Assembly: GCA_025210475.1 (NCBI GenBank)
Contig: JAOARW010000091.1
Coordinates: 1 to 39,910, forward strand
Source: Carboxylicivirga sp.
Lineage (GTDB): Bacteria; Bacteroidota; Bacteroidia; Bacteroidales; Marinilabiliaceae
Length of the DNA: 39,910 nt
Reading direction: 5' to 3'
Positions 24,409 through 32,929 of the stretch are shown here, one piece after another. The notes under the pieces were generated by a model, which saw only the letters and a program-made list of their open reading frames with translations, ran no database searches and had not been told where the DNA came from. Each line of letters begins with the position of its first letter. The stretch's first letter is position 1. Position numbers and translations under genes: made by a program.

Positions 24409-26121
24409 CTATTTATATTCGCCTATTAATACGCCTGAAATATTCCAAGAGCTAAAACTACCTCCTTCGCGCTCTCCCAGTGGAATAGCCACTTTCATTT
24501 GGTGTAATCCTGATTTTAGATTGGGTAACTCAAAGTATTCGGGATTTGTGGCTGTTCCCGGACACCAACCACTTCGGCTCAAATCCGATGAAGACAAGCC
24601 ATTCCAGAAATTACCCGAAACCGGATTATGCTTGCGGTAAGCCGCACAATCACTTCTCCATGGAGTAAATACAAACACACGCTCACCATCGATATAAATT
24701 TCATTTTGCTTAGGGTTAAACTCATCGCCGCCACCCCAGCCGCCATGGCCCGTGGTAATGTATCGAAATTTAAGGTTAGTAACACCTTCCGGCACTGTAA
24801 AATCAATCGTTAAGCTATCGTTTTTAAACATGGTTCCATAACGCTGTCCACCCATCTCCATTACATTACAGGTATTAAAAATTGGTAATATAAACTGTTT
24901 CTTACCAGAATCTTCCTGCCAGTCAAAACTTCCCGGATAAGCTTTGATATCCAAGCTCAGCTTATGACCTCCTCCATCGTAATTGCCAATAAAAGCACCA
25001 ATCAGTACTTCTCCCTGAAGATAAGGTCTTAATTCACTCACGTCCTGTTTAAAAATGGTGTGATCTTCCCATTCAATGTCCTTAATTTTAACACGCTCAT
25101 TGAAATGGCGCACGCCGAATGTGGTAAAAAAGCGCACCAACTCAACCACCGGCTCATAATTCTCTGTCAATACCACTCCCTGATAATCCAGACTATCGGC
25201 ATCATAGTAGATGGGCAGGGTTTTTACGCCATCTTTTAATCCGTCCCAAAAACTTTGTTCACGATTGGTTGGTATCACAAATACCGATCCGGTGCGATCA
25301 TAAGCATCACCATTACTGTATTGCTTGATCTCTGCAAACAAAGAGTAATGATCGGGAACCTCGGGCAAGCGAACTTTTTTAACCAACAAAGTTCCTCCGG
25401 CAAAATGATACAACGAATCCAAAACGGGTTCATCCACCTCTAACTTTTCTTTTCCCCAACAAATCTGCTCATCATCAAACACGCGTTTGCTAATAATCAT
25501 CTTTTGTCGCTTAATATCGCCCAAAGCATTGCGTGTAACCTTTTCGCCCAGATTGGCCGGTAATAAGGATGTTTTAGATTTTTTCCGTTTGATATCAACA
25601 GACCCGGCCATCACCTCATAACTGCCATTTCGCACCACACTCAATACCAAGCCTGGCACATACCCCACACTGGGCGATGGACTCCCCTGGATACCCGCCT
25701 CATTTGTGTACCACACATCGATGCGATTGGAATTAATTACCGTTTTGGCCAACCGGCATGTATAGCCTTCAATTTCCCGGGTTTCATCTGTTAGCTCCAG
25801 CTTTGGTAAATCCGACATAGAAGAAAGCGTATGAAACACTTCGCCATCCTTAAATGAAACGGCTGAAATCAATTGTTCAGACTCGTAATTACAGTAGCTT
25901 GCCTCCGTAGCATAACCGGGAATTAACTCTTTTACCTCAGGAGCATCGCGCCACGTTTTGGAAACATTGTTGGCATACTGAACATGCAAACGAGGCATAT
26001 CATCACGTTCCTGTCCATTATAAATAATCTTGTAACTAACTGTGCCTTGCTTTTTGTATTCCTGCGCCGTTATTGTGCCATAAGCAAACAAGGCTATAAG
26101 TACATATAAGAGTTTCTTCAT
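24409..26121 (-). CDS. Secreted GLPGLI-PNGase F fusion protein (peptide-N-glycosidase)
   Basis: Predicted to cut N-glycans from glycoproteins at the Asn-GlcNAc amide bond. The frame runs upstream to 26205, but the ATG at 26121 (MKKLLYV) gives a proper signal peptide ending in ITAQ, so the protein is 570 aa. Residues about 22-190 resemble the Bacteroidota GLPGLI domain (GYTCRLAKT, VWYTNEAG, YVPGLVLSV). The C-terminal 300 residues match PNGase F: the N half has WEDHTIFKQDVSELRPYLQG, and the C half has TGHGGWGGGDEFNPKQN, TPWRSDCAAYRKHNP and SRSGWCPG. The enzyme of Elizabethkingia lacks a GLPGLI region as far as I recall, so the fusion is notable. Sec export is predicted; the final location is unknown. 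Confidence 0.88.
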   Translation of the reverse strand: MKKLLYVLIALFAYGTITAQEYKKQGTVSYKIIYNGQERDDMPRLHVQYANNVSKTWRDAPEVKELIPGYATEASYCNYESEQLISAVSFKDGEVFHTLSSMSDLPKLELTDETREIEGYTCRLAKTVINSNRIDVWYTNEAGIQGSPSPSVGYVPGLVLSVVRNGSYEVMAGSVDIKRKKSKTSLLPANLGEKVTRNALGDIKRQKMIISKRVFDDEQICWGKEKLEVDEPVLDSLYHFAGGTLLVKKVRLPEVPDHYSLFAEIKQYSNGDAYDRTGSVFVIPTNREQSFWDGLKDGVKTLPIYYDADSLDYQGVVLTENYEPVVELVRFFTTFGVRHFNERVKIKDIEWEDHTIFKQDVSELRPYLQGEVLIGAFIGNYDGGGHKLSLDIKAYPGSFDWQEDSGKKQFILPIFNTCNVMEMGGQRYGTMFKNDSLTIDFTVPEGVTNLKFRYITTGHGGWGGGDEFNPKQNEIYIDGERVFVFTPWRSDCAAYRKHNPVSGNFWNGLSSSDLSRSGWCPGTATNPEYFELPNLKSGLHQMKVAIPLGEREGGSFSSWNISGVLIGEYK

Positions 26122-26297
26122 AAACATTACATTGCTTTTAATAATTGCCCAAAAATAAGATGGGCGAAGAAATATTAAACACGACAAATGTTCAAGAATG
26201 AGCAATTCAATGCCAACTTAATGGAAACTAAAGTTTATCCCCAAAGAATAATAGCATATGTACTGCTTAATTACACCTTAAGCGATGATTTTATAAG

Positions 26298-26310
26298 CAG
26301 CCAGAGGCTG
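26298..26310 (-). terminator. Hairpin just after the HAD phosphatase stop (weak terminator)
   Basis: A perfect 5-bp CAGCC/GGCTG stem with a 3-nt loop begins two bases after the stop codon on the minus strand. It is followed by CTTATAAAATC, a poor T tract, so termination is uncertain. Confidence 0.35.
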
Positions 26311-26311
26311 T

Positions 26312-27118
26312 TTATACTGTTTTCAAATTCTTGGCAAGATATGCCCGGATGGCATTCATCACGCCATTTTCATCATTGCTATCGGTAGTATACCTGGCTA
26401 TTTCTTTAATATCCGCATGTGCATTATCCATGGCATAACTGTGCTTTACTTTTTGCAGCAATTCAATGTCGTTGTGGTAATCGCCGAAAGCCATACTCTC
26501 ATCGGCCTGTATGCCCAGCTCTTTTTGTAATAAAACAATGGCCTCTCCTTTATTAATCCCAATAGGCATAATATCGAACCAAATCGGACTGGAAGAACTC
26601 ACTTGAAAATCAGCTTTAAACTGCTCCCTAATAAAGGGATACACATTGGCTTCAAGTTTATTAAAACCATTAACCGCAATCTTTAATACTTCATCTTTTA
26701 CTTCAAGCAAATCCTTTACAACCGTATTTTTAACGTAGTACTTGGCCACTTCGGTCATAAACTCCGGCGAAGAATCATTTTCAATGTAAGCCCCACTTTT
26801 GCCGCACAATACAATATTTATATCCTTATGACTTCTCAGGGCATTAATCAAGTCAGTCAAATCCTCAGCATACATGGCGTTCAGCACCTTACTTTCGCCA
26901 TCGAAATTGATAATACTGCCATTCTCAGCAATAAAAGCAATATCATGATCAAGATGTGCAAACTCATCAACCAAAGTATAATACTGTCGCCCACTAGCCA
27001 CAACAAATCGAATATCAGCCGCTTTCATCAATGCATAAACCTCAGTAAAATCTTTTGGTAATTGCTTTTTTGAATTTAACAAGGTACCATCCATATCGGA
27101 TGCAATCATCTTAATCAT
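26312..27118 (-). CDS. HAD-superfamily Cof-type sugar-phosphate phosphatase
   Basis: A 268-aa hydrolase of the Cof/YidA subfamily, which removes phosphate from sugar phosphates, FMN or related metabolites. Motif I is DMDGT (8-12 with the start chosen), motif II lies near VVASGR, and motif III is FGDYHNDIELL near the C-terminus. The C2-type cap lies between II and III. The frame extends 15 codons upstream, but these overlap a perfect TATCTTTG promoter element (27142-27149, minus strand), so the ATG at 27118 is the likely start. The substrate is unknown. Confidence 0.9.
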   Translation of the reverse strand: MIKMIASDMDGTLLNSKKQLPKDFTEVYALMKAADIRFVVASGRQYYTLVDEFAHLDHDIAFIAENGSIINFDGESKVLNAMYAEDLTDLINALRSHKDINIVLCGKSGAYIENDSSPEFMTEVAKYYVKNTVVKDLLEVKDEVLKIAVNGFNKLEANVYPFIREQFKADFQVSSSSPIWFDIMPIGINKGEAIVLLQKELGIQADESMAFGDYHNDIELLQKVKHSYAMDNAHADIKEIARYTTDSNDENGVMNAIRAYLAKNLKTV

Positions 27119-27141
27119 ATGCCCTTTTTTTTGATCAGCGA

Positions 27142-27149
27142 CAAAGATA
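27142..27149 (-). promoter_or_regulatory. Promoter -7 of the HAD phosphatase gene
   Basis: The minus strand reads TATCTTTG, a perfect TAnnTTTG, 23 bp before the ATG at 27118. It rules against the longer ORF start at 27163. Confidence 0.55.
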
Positions 27150-27266
27150 TATTGATTTTGCACTTAGTTGATTATTCAAATGTTAATATTCTTAAACTTG
27201 CATCGAAACAACTGTTACCTTGCCGCATTTTACGAATGTCTTTTATCAAAAAGTAGTGCTCTAAAC

Positions 27267-27298
27267 TTGTCATCCGAATACTGCATGTCTTAACTTTG
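27267..27298 (+). promoter_or_regulatory. Promoter of the AraC/TPR regulator
   Basis: TTG at 27267-27269, 21 bp, then TAACTTTG at 27291-27298. This matches the Bacteroidota promoter form. The transcript start near 27305 gives a leader of about 33 nt. Confidence 0.6.
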
Positions 27299-27337
27299 CT
27301 TATTCAAACACTTAGTAATCACTAATCAATTGCAGCC

Positions 27338-29191
27338 ATGGAAACCCATCAATCTATGGATCAACGCTTTCTCGACAATGTTCACCAGAAGATTGAGGCC
27401 AACATTGATAATGAAAACTACAGTGTTGAACAGCTGGCCAGCGACATTGGCTTAAGTCGCTCCATGCTGCACCGAAAACTCATTAAACTTACAGGAAAAA
27501 GTGCCAGCGAAACAATAACCGAAATACGATTAAAATGTGCCAGAGAGCTACTCCAGAATAATGCCGCCACCGTATCCGAAACAGCCTACCGCGTTGGTTT
27601 TAAAAACCCAAGTTATTTCAATAAAGTATTTAAGCAACATTACAAGATGTCACCTGGTGATGTTCGCCGATCAGCCATGCCCGATATCACTCTGGCCAAG
27701 CCTTCCGAATCCACATCCGGAAAGAAGAAATTCACAACAATCTTTGCCGTTGGCATCGCGCTTCTAATCGCCATTTACCTCATACATTATTCGGTTATAA
27801 AACCCTTTGGCAAAACCTCTTCCATCGCTGTATTGCCTCTTTCAAACCTAACTGGCGATAAAGCAAATGATTACATCGTTGAAGGCATTCATGATGCACT
27901 TATCGGTGAATTAGGCGAAATTGCCACCCTCAGAGTCACTTCGCGCTATTCTACACTGCGTTATGCCAAAAGTACGATGCTCACACCCGACATAGCTGCT
28001 GACCTTAAAGTTGATAACATCATAGAGGGATCACTTATTTCAGTTGATGACAGTATCCACCTAATCATCCAGGTCATCAAAGCACAACCGAAAGAGCAAC
28101 ATCTGATGGCCGCCGCCTATCACGATCACATGGCTAACATATTGCGTATTCAATCCACCATTGCGAAAGATGTTACCAAAAGCATCCGGGCCAAAAACAA
28201 ATCAAAACGAAAAGCTAAATCAAACAAGCCCCGGCAGGTTAATCCTGAAGTTTATAAAGCCTATCTAAGAGGCATGTTTTATTTGCATCAAGGAAGCGAC
28301 GAAACGTTTGCTAAAGGGATTGACTACCTTGAAAAGGCCATTGAAGCCGATCCTGGCGATCCTTTTGCTTATGCAGGCATAGCACTTGGCTACTCTACCA
28401 TGGGACACGGACAGCTAAATTCGAAAGAATCCTTTAACAGGGCCATTCAGGCCGCTATCAAAGCCATTAAGCTCGATCCCACCCTTGACGAGCCTTATAC
28501 AGCCCTTTCCATCCTCAACCTGTATCACGACTGGAACTGGGCGCAAGCTAAAATCAGCTTTGAAAATGCCCTGGCTGCCAATCCCAGCAATGCACTTGCC
28601 AATGCACACTACGCCTGGTATCATATACTGTTTAACGATTTAGACAATGCCATTTATTACGCCAGGAAAGCTACTGAAGTAGAGCCCAATTCTCCGGCTT
28701 TTCATGCCTGGCTGGGATTAATCTATTGCACCAACAACGAATATGATAAAGCTGAAGCCAGTGCCCGTCGTGCATTGGATTTGAATGAGAACACACCATA
28801 CGGCAATCTGGTGCTGGGCTGGTGCTACCTGAACGAGCAACAATATACGCAAGCCATTAGCTATCACGAACGACTGCCCCAAGGCATGTATTGGGATACT
28901 CTTTTAAGCTACTGCTACACCCAAAGCGGCCGAAAAGACGAAGCATTACAAATCTGGAGTAAGTATGAAGAAAAAGCAAAATCAAAGTTTGTTAACCCTT
29001 GCTACCGAGGCATGATGGCCGGATACCTGGGCAAGAAAGAACTGGCTTTTAAATACCTCAACGAGGCCATTGATCAAAAGCTATACCCCATCACCTACAT
29101 TAACTTCTACCCATGCTCCGATGACATCCGAAACGACATTCGTTTTGCCCACCTTCTTGACAAAATGAACCTCCCTTACTACACAAATTAA
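27338..29191 (+). CDS. Membrane-anchored AraC-type regulator with periplasmic TolB-like and TPR domains
   Basis: A 617-aa one-component regulator with unusual order. An AraC-type double helix-turn-helix is at about 11-110 (VEQLASDIGLSRSMLHRKL; VSETAYRVGFKNPSYFNKVFKQ), then a basic linker and one membrane span at about 133-153. A TolB-N/FlgO-like segment at about 160-270 (SSIAVLPLSNLTGDK) follows, then TPR repeats at about 290-605. The topology resembles CadC/ToxR-like regulators: DNA-binding in the cytoplasm, sensing domain in the periplasm. The ligand is unknown. An ATG at 27356 is an alternative start. Three copies of TGCAACATTT downstream (29242-29303) may be its binding sites. Confidence 0.88.
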   Translation: METHQSMDQRFLDNVHQKIEANIDNENYSVEQLASDIGLSRSMLHRKLIKLTGKSASETITEIRLKCARELLQNNAATVSETAYRVGFKNPSYFNKVFKQHYKMSPGDVRRSAMPDITLAKPSESTSGKKKFTTIFAVGIALLIAIYLIHYSVIKPFGKTSSIAVLPLSNLTGDKANDYIVEGIHDALIGELGEIATLRVTSRYSTLRYAKSTMLTPDIAADLKVDNIIEGSLISVDDSIHLIIQVIKAQPKEQHLMAAAYHDHMANILRIQSTIAKDVTKSIRAKNKSKRKAKSNKPRQVNPEVYKAYLRGMFYLHQGSDETFAKGIDYLEKAIEADPGDPFAYAGIALGYSTMGHGQLNSKESFNRAIQAAIKAIKLDPTLDEPYTALSILNLYHDWNWAQAKISFENALAANPSNALANAHYAWYHILFNDLDNAIYYARKATEVEPNSPAFHAWLGLIYCTNNEYDKAEASARRALDLNENTPYGNLVLGWCYLNEQQYTQAISYHERLPQGMYWDTLLSYCYTQSGRKDEALQIWSKYEEKAKSKFVNPCYRGMMAGYLGKKELAFKYLNEAIDQKLYPITYINFYPCSDDIRNDIRFAHLLDKMNLPYYTN

Positions 29192-29241
29192 TGTGTCAAA
29201 AACGAAGGTTTCACAATCATTCAACCTGCTTTATCCGACCC

Positions 29242-29303
29242 TGCAACATTTCATTGGTCATGCAACATTTCTATCGTAACGCATAACTATCAATGCAACA
29301 TTT
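29242..29303 (+). repeat. Three direct copies of TGCAACATTT upstream of the TonB-C gene
   Basis: Perfect decamers at 29242-29251, 29261-29270 and 29294-29303, with start-to-start distances of 19 and 33 bp. They lie 50 bp after the AraC/TPR regulator and about 105-165 bp before the TonB-C gene start. Tandem same-strand sites are what an AraC-type regulator would use (inference). Confidence 0.65.
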
Positions 29304-29406
29304 TTACTATGCAGTGGCACCCCGTATTTGGTAATTTGGCTCTTGAATATGGCGGTTAAAAAGTTAACACATAGCTATCTATTTTTTCTCATTTAAACTA
29401 CCGGCT

Positions 29407-30165
29407 ATGAAAAGAGTAATGTTATTTATTGGAATGTTTTTATTAGCGCTAGGCCTGATGGCTCAAAGCAAAAAAACGTATATGCTGGGCGATCAGCATG
29501 TGGTGCCTCCTAAATTTGTTGTTGAAGAAGTTGAAAAACCAGCCAGCAACACCTCTCCTATCTGCTGCTACATACAAGAAAACCTGCCTTTGGATAAACG
29601 GATTAAAGGCAATGCAACCGAAGGAACAGTGGCCATTGAATTTACAGTTAATGCCGATGGTACTTTATCCGACTTTATTGTAGCCAACAAGGTTAGTTAT
29701 GAATTGGATCAATCGGTTATCGACTGTATTAAGGAATCGGAAGGCATGTGGAAACCCGGTGAAGTAAACGGCCGGCCAAGTGCCATGGAAAAGCGAGTTT
29801 ATGTACGATTTGACGACCCGGATAACGTATCGTTCGAAACCATTGCCCGCTCCCGCTATTTCGCTGCCATTAAGCGTTTCCAAAAAGGACAGAATATTGA
29901 AAACAATAACCTATTGGAAAAGCACAAGCAGGAAAGAAAAGCCCAGCGTTTGTACAAAAATGCCATTGCACAATTAAACGATGCCACCATTTATTTACCC
30001 AATGATCCTTCATTGGCATTTTGGAAAGCTAAAAATTATGAGCAACTAGGCATGTTCAAAGAAATGACTGAGATGATGGAGCTTCGCTCGCATTTATTAA
30101 GCATGCGGCTGGATGAACGCAAACTTCATGAATTCTATGATCTGGCCGTCATCTACCTTAAATAG
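29407..30165 (+). CDS. Secreted TonB C-terminal-domain protein with TPR-like tail
   Basis: A 252-aa exported protein with a signal peptide ending in LMAQ at about residue 20. Residues about 70-136 match the TonB C-terminal fold (EGTVAIEFTVNADGTLSDFIV, then WKPGEVNGRPSAMEKRVYVRF). The rest, about 150-252, is helical with TPR-like content (AQRLYKNAIAQLND; PSLAFWKAKNYEQLG). With a cleaved signal and no retained transmembrane anchor, it is probably not a classical energy transducer for outer-membrane receptors. It may be controlled by the regulator gene directly upstream. It converges with the DsbD-alpha gene across a strong terminator. Confidence 0.78.
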   Translation: MKRVMLFIGMFLLALGLMAQSKKTYMLGDQHVVPPKFVVEEVEKPASNTSPICCYIQENLPLDKRIKGNATEGTVAIEFTVNADGTLSDFIVANKVSYELDQSVIDCIKESEGMWKPGEVNGRPSAMEKRVYVRFDDPDNVSFETIARSRYFAAIKRFQKGQNIENNNLLEKHKQERKAQRLYKNAIAQLNDATIYLPNDPSLAFWKAKNYEQLGMFKEMTEMMELRSHLLSMRLDERKLHEFYDLAVIYLK

Positions 30166-30192
30166 GCAATTCCTAAGTAAGAACTGAGTCAT

Positions 30193-30222
30193 AAAAAAAT
30201 CCCGGCGCTAACCGGGATTTTT
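30193..30222. terminator. Bidirectional intrinsic terminator
   Basis: A perfect stem, AATCCCGG (30198-30205) with CCGGGATT (30212-30219), loop of six, has an A run on its left and a T run on its right. It serves both convergent neighbours. Confidence 0.85.
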
Positions 30223-30243
30223 GGTATTCTGATAAGTGATAAA

Positions 30244-30705
30244 TTACTTCACTTCAAATTCAAATTCAACATCTGTTGGTGGCAAACAAGTTTCGTTATC
30301 GCAACACATAAAAGTAAGGTATCCCTTCACTTTTGCCGGACGACTGGTAATGCGCACATTGTGCGACAAAGTTGCTTCGTGCTTGAAAAAAGGCACTTCC
30401 ATATCAAACACTTCATCGTGCTTAACCGTTGATTTTGTAACCTCTACCGGCTTTTTAATCTCTTTGGCGTTCACCATATCCTCAAAAGTAAATTCGGTTG
30501 CCACAGGCCCGCCTTCCGGCACATTAAGACCGTATGTTTTCCATCCATCCTGAATAGTAGCATGTGCAATAATCTGCACCTCGAATTTATTTACTTCTTT
30601 AATTTCAAATTTCCACTTAACTGGTTCCTGAATCTGGGCACTTACACCGATAGCTCCAAAAATTAGAAGCATCATCAAAGCAAAAATGTTTTTCTTCATC
30701 ATCAT
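30244..30705 (-). CDS. Stand-alone DsbD N-terminal (alpha) domain protein
   Basis: A 153-aa secreted protein with a signal peptide cleaved near VSAQ (about residue 24). The rest matches the periplasmic DsbD-alpha domain: VKWKFEIKEV at the start, ATIQDGWKTYGLNVPEGGP in the middle, and FMCCDNETCLPPTDVEFEF at the end. The last segment carries the cysteine pair that in DsbD passes electrons to periplasmic partners. Here the membrane and thioredoxin domains of DsbD are absent, so partners must be elsewhere. Three successive ATG codons (30705, 30702, 30699) could each be the start. Confidence 0.82.
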   Translation of the reverse strand: MMMKKNIFALMMLLIFGAIGVSAQIQEPVKWKFEIKEVNKFEVQIIAHATIQDGWKTYGLNVPEGGPVATEFTFEDMVNAKEIKKPVEVTKSTVKHDEVFDMEVPFFKHEATLSHNVRITSRPAKVKGYLTFMCCDNETCLPPTDVEFEFEVK

Positions 30706-31026
30706 TTATTGTTTTTAGCCGAACCAAAATAAATCTTCTACTTCGACACGTTTTTAGGATTAAACAAATATACAACCAAATTGATATCCTCGATTGTCAT
30801 TGATACAATTTGGTAAAAAATCATGTTTCTACCTTAAGACACACAAAAGCTCAAAAAGGGTGACATTAAAATAAACATGTTAAGGGGATGTTAAAGAAAT
30901 AACTATTCAGAAAATTAATTAAGCATTAGTAATTCCGATTAAATCTAAAACCGTAGATTTGAATAACTGTTCTGCCGGTCACACTTGCAAACAGTTCCTA
31001 TACAATAACAAACTAAATTTCATACA
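30706..31026. other. Divergent intergenic region between the DsbD-alpha gene and the OB-fold lipoprotein gene
   Basis: No gene seen. A TAnnTTTG promoter element (30954-30961) is embedded in an inverted repeat (AAATCTA at 30941-30947 with TAGATTT at 30954-30960). Otherwise the stretch is AT-rich and featureless. Confidence 0.5.
30941..30961 (+). promoter_or_regulatory. Promoter -7 overlapped by an inverted repeat
   Basis: TAGATTTG at 30954-30961 is a perfect TAnnTTTG. Its first seven bases are the right arm of a perfect 7-bp inverted repeat with arm AAATCTA at 30941-30947 and a 6-nt centre. A repressor bound there would block the -7 element. No -33 TTG is evident. Confidence 0.45.
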
Positions 31027-31551
31027 ATGAAACAAATCTTTAGCATTTGTCTTGTGGCACTATTACTATTTGCCTGCAATACGAATAAGCAAAAATCGGC
31101 CAATACCGATTCTGAAACCACAAAAACTGAAAGTGTATCTGTTGATAATCTATTGGCCAAGGCTGATCAGCTGGTTGACAAAACCGTTAAAGTTAGAGGC
31201 CATGTGACCCATACCTGCAAGCATTCTGGTAAAAGATGTTTTTTAGTAGGTGATAATGAAAAATTCACCGTACGTGTTGAAGCCGGCGGCAAAATAACTG
31301 GTTTTAATCGCGACCTGGTAGGAAATACCATTGAAGTGGAAGGTATTTTGAAAGAAAGACGCCTTTCGAAAGAGTACATCGACCAGATGGAACATGAAGT
31401 GCAGGAGAAAGTTAAGGAAGACGGATCAGCCGAAACCTGTGCCACTGAGATAAACAACATTAATGACATGCGCGCCTGGATGAAGGCTAACAACAAAGAT
31501 CATTACGCCATTTATTTTGTTGAAGGATTGAACTATGAAGTGGTCGAATAA
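31027..31551 (+). CDS. OB-fold lipoprotein
   Basis: A 174-aa lipoprotein with lipobox LFAC and Cys17. Residues about 40-115 look like an OB fold (LVDKTVKVRGHVTH, TVRVEAGGKI, TIEVEGILKERR). It contains TCKHSGKRCFLVG, a Cys-rich loop that could bind metal or form a disulfide. The C-terminal part is charged and helical (MEHEVQEKVKEDG). It overlaps the following PepSY-TM gene by 17 bp, so the two probably act together. It is a different branch from the OB-fold lipoprotein at 395-1111. Confidence 0.75.
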   Translation: MKQIFSICLVALLLFACNTNKQKSANTDSETTKTESVSVDNLLAKADQLVDKTVKVRGHVTHTCKHSGKRCFLVGDNEKFTVRVEAGGKITGFNRDLVGNTIEVEGILKERRLSKEYIDQMEHEVQEKVKEDGSAETCATEINNINDMRAWMKANNKDHYAIYFVEGLNYEVVE

Positions 31552-32083
31552 AGCCATCCGCAAATGGCTTCGTATTATTCACCGCGATTTGGGTTATGTT
31601 ATGGTTGGCATAACCCTAATTTATGGCGTATCGGGTTATTTGTTAAACCATATGGATGGCCACGATCCGGCATACGAAACCATTGAAGGAACGATACAAA
31701 TTGAAGCAAACTTAAGCCAGGAGCAGGTAAAAAAAGCCTGGGCTTTACAAACTGACAAACCAGGACTGAACCGAATCTTATCCATCGATGAAGATCACTA
31801 TCGCCTGATGCTGGATGGCGGAATTGGCGTTTATCAGAAAAACAATGGTGAAATAGTCTACGAAGAACACCGGAAGAAAGCCATTATTTATTTCATCAAT
31901 AAACTACACTACAACAAAGTAGGTGGCTGGACCATCATGGGTGACATCTATGCCTTTTCACTGATTTTTTTTGCAATATCGGGCCTGTTTATGGTCAAAG
32001 GCAAAAAAGGCCTGAAAGGCCGGGGCAAATGGTACTTATTATTGGGCGTACTAATTCCATTACTCTATTTGTTCTGGATTTAA
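31535..32083 (+). CDS. PepSY-associated transmembrane protein
   Basis: A 182-aa inner-membrane protein. The N-terminus, RKWLRIIHRDLGYVMVGITLIYGVSGYLLNH, is the first span of the PepSY-TM family, with the conserved His pattern. A periplasmic PepSY-like domain lies at about 45-125. Two more spans follow (DIYAFSLIFFAISGLFMV and the C-terminal YLLLGVLIPLLYLFWI). Family members are linked to iron or siderophore reduction and electron transfer. This short form could bind heme, but that is inference. It starts inside the preceding lipoprotein gene. Confidence 0.82.
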   Translation: MKWSNKAIRKWLRIIHRDLGYVMVGITLIYGVSGYLLNHMDGHDPAYETIEGTIQIEANLSQEQVKKAWALQTDKPGLNRILSIDEDHYRLMLDGGIGVYQKNNGEIVYEEHRKKAIIYFINKLHYNKVGGWTIMGDIYAFSLIFFAISGLFMVKGKKGLKGRGKWYLLLGVLIPLLYLFWI

Positions 32084-32189
32084 TCGGAACAGCACAAAAG
32101 CGAATTACCGGGCAATGTCGTTGAGATTCTGAACCTTCTTAACGGCATTGCTCATTTACAGGCCTATGATTTCTTTAAAAATAGATCGA

Positions 32190-32666
32190 TTATGGCTTAA
32201 CCACCTTGAGCGAATAAAGCACATTCACTTTATAATTGGATGGAAACTTAGGTAGAAGCAACCACTTTCGGTTTTCAAAAACCTTACCGGGGCGTTGTAT
32301 CATGGTCGATCCGAAAGTCGCAAAGTAAATATCGATGCGTTTCTCCCGATCGTTACGCAAAACTTCAAGCTTTGTTGTGGTGATGGCTGTTTCGCCGTTT
32401 CGCACATATTGACTGCAAACAACCAGGCTCTTTTTTGCAAAATTTATTTTCCCAAACTCAATAGCTTCGCAAGGCGCATTGTATTTCATGGGAATCCCTT
32501 TTAGTTTTTCTAAATCGTGAATGACTTCGAAATTATTGATTTGCAAACAATGATCCGGATCAATATTAAGTTCCTTATATACGACGGGTGTTTGTGCTTT
32601 CATACTTAGGTTGGCTAACAACAAAGCCAACACGATAAAAATGGATTTATTCGCTGACGTTACCAT
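32190..32666 (-). CDS. Secreted protein of unknown function
   Basis: About 158 aa from the ATG at 32666 (MVTSANKSIFIVLALLLANL), which gives a signal peptide cleaved after SMKAQ and follows an A-rich stretch. Two upstream in-frame ATGs (32702, 32684) would only lengthen the n-region. The mature part has three cysteines (DHCLQIN; APCEAIEFGK; VVCSQYVR) and a beta-rich C-terminus (KRIDIYFATFGSTMIQRPGK). No family is recognised. It converges with the PepSY-TM gene; the gap holds a hairpin (32112-32122 with 32141-32151) but no T tract. Confidence 0.65.
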   Translation of the reverse strand: MVTSANKSIFIVLALLLANLSMKAQTPVVYKELNIDPDHCLQINNFEVIHDLEKLKGIPMKYNAPCEAIEFGKINFAKKSLVVCSQYVRNGETAITTTKLEVLRNDREKRIDIYFATFGSTMIQRPGKVFENRKWLLLPKFPSNYKVNVLYSLKVVKP

Positions 32667-32929
32667 AGGTTTTTCTTTTCTCATATTGCCTGCCCGATGC
32701 AAACAACATAGCCCTTATATTCTAAAAATACCTGAGCCATCATACGTGAATACAATCTTCAGCATGCTAACCCAGGCTTGGATTTTTCGTTATAAAACTA
32801 ATCTTTTCGTTGAAAAATGTGAAATAATACAGGCAGTAAATCTAAAAAAATGTTAAATCCCTTTGTCCATCAGGCTTCTATAGTTTTATAATTGAACAAA
32901 TAATTCATTTATTGATTCAATATGAAGCC

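Noticed and set aside
32112..32151. Hairpin between the PepSY-TM gene and its convergent neighbour as a terminator
   Set aside because: The 11-bp stem is real, but no T tract follows on either strand and the loop is 18 nt.
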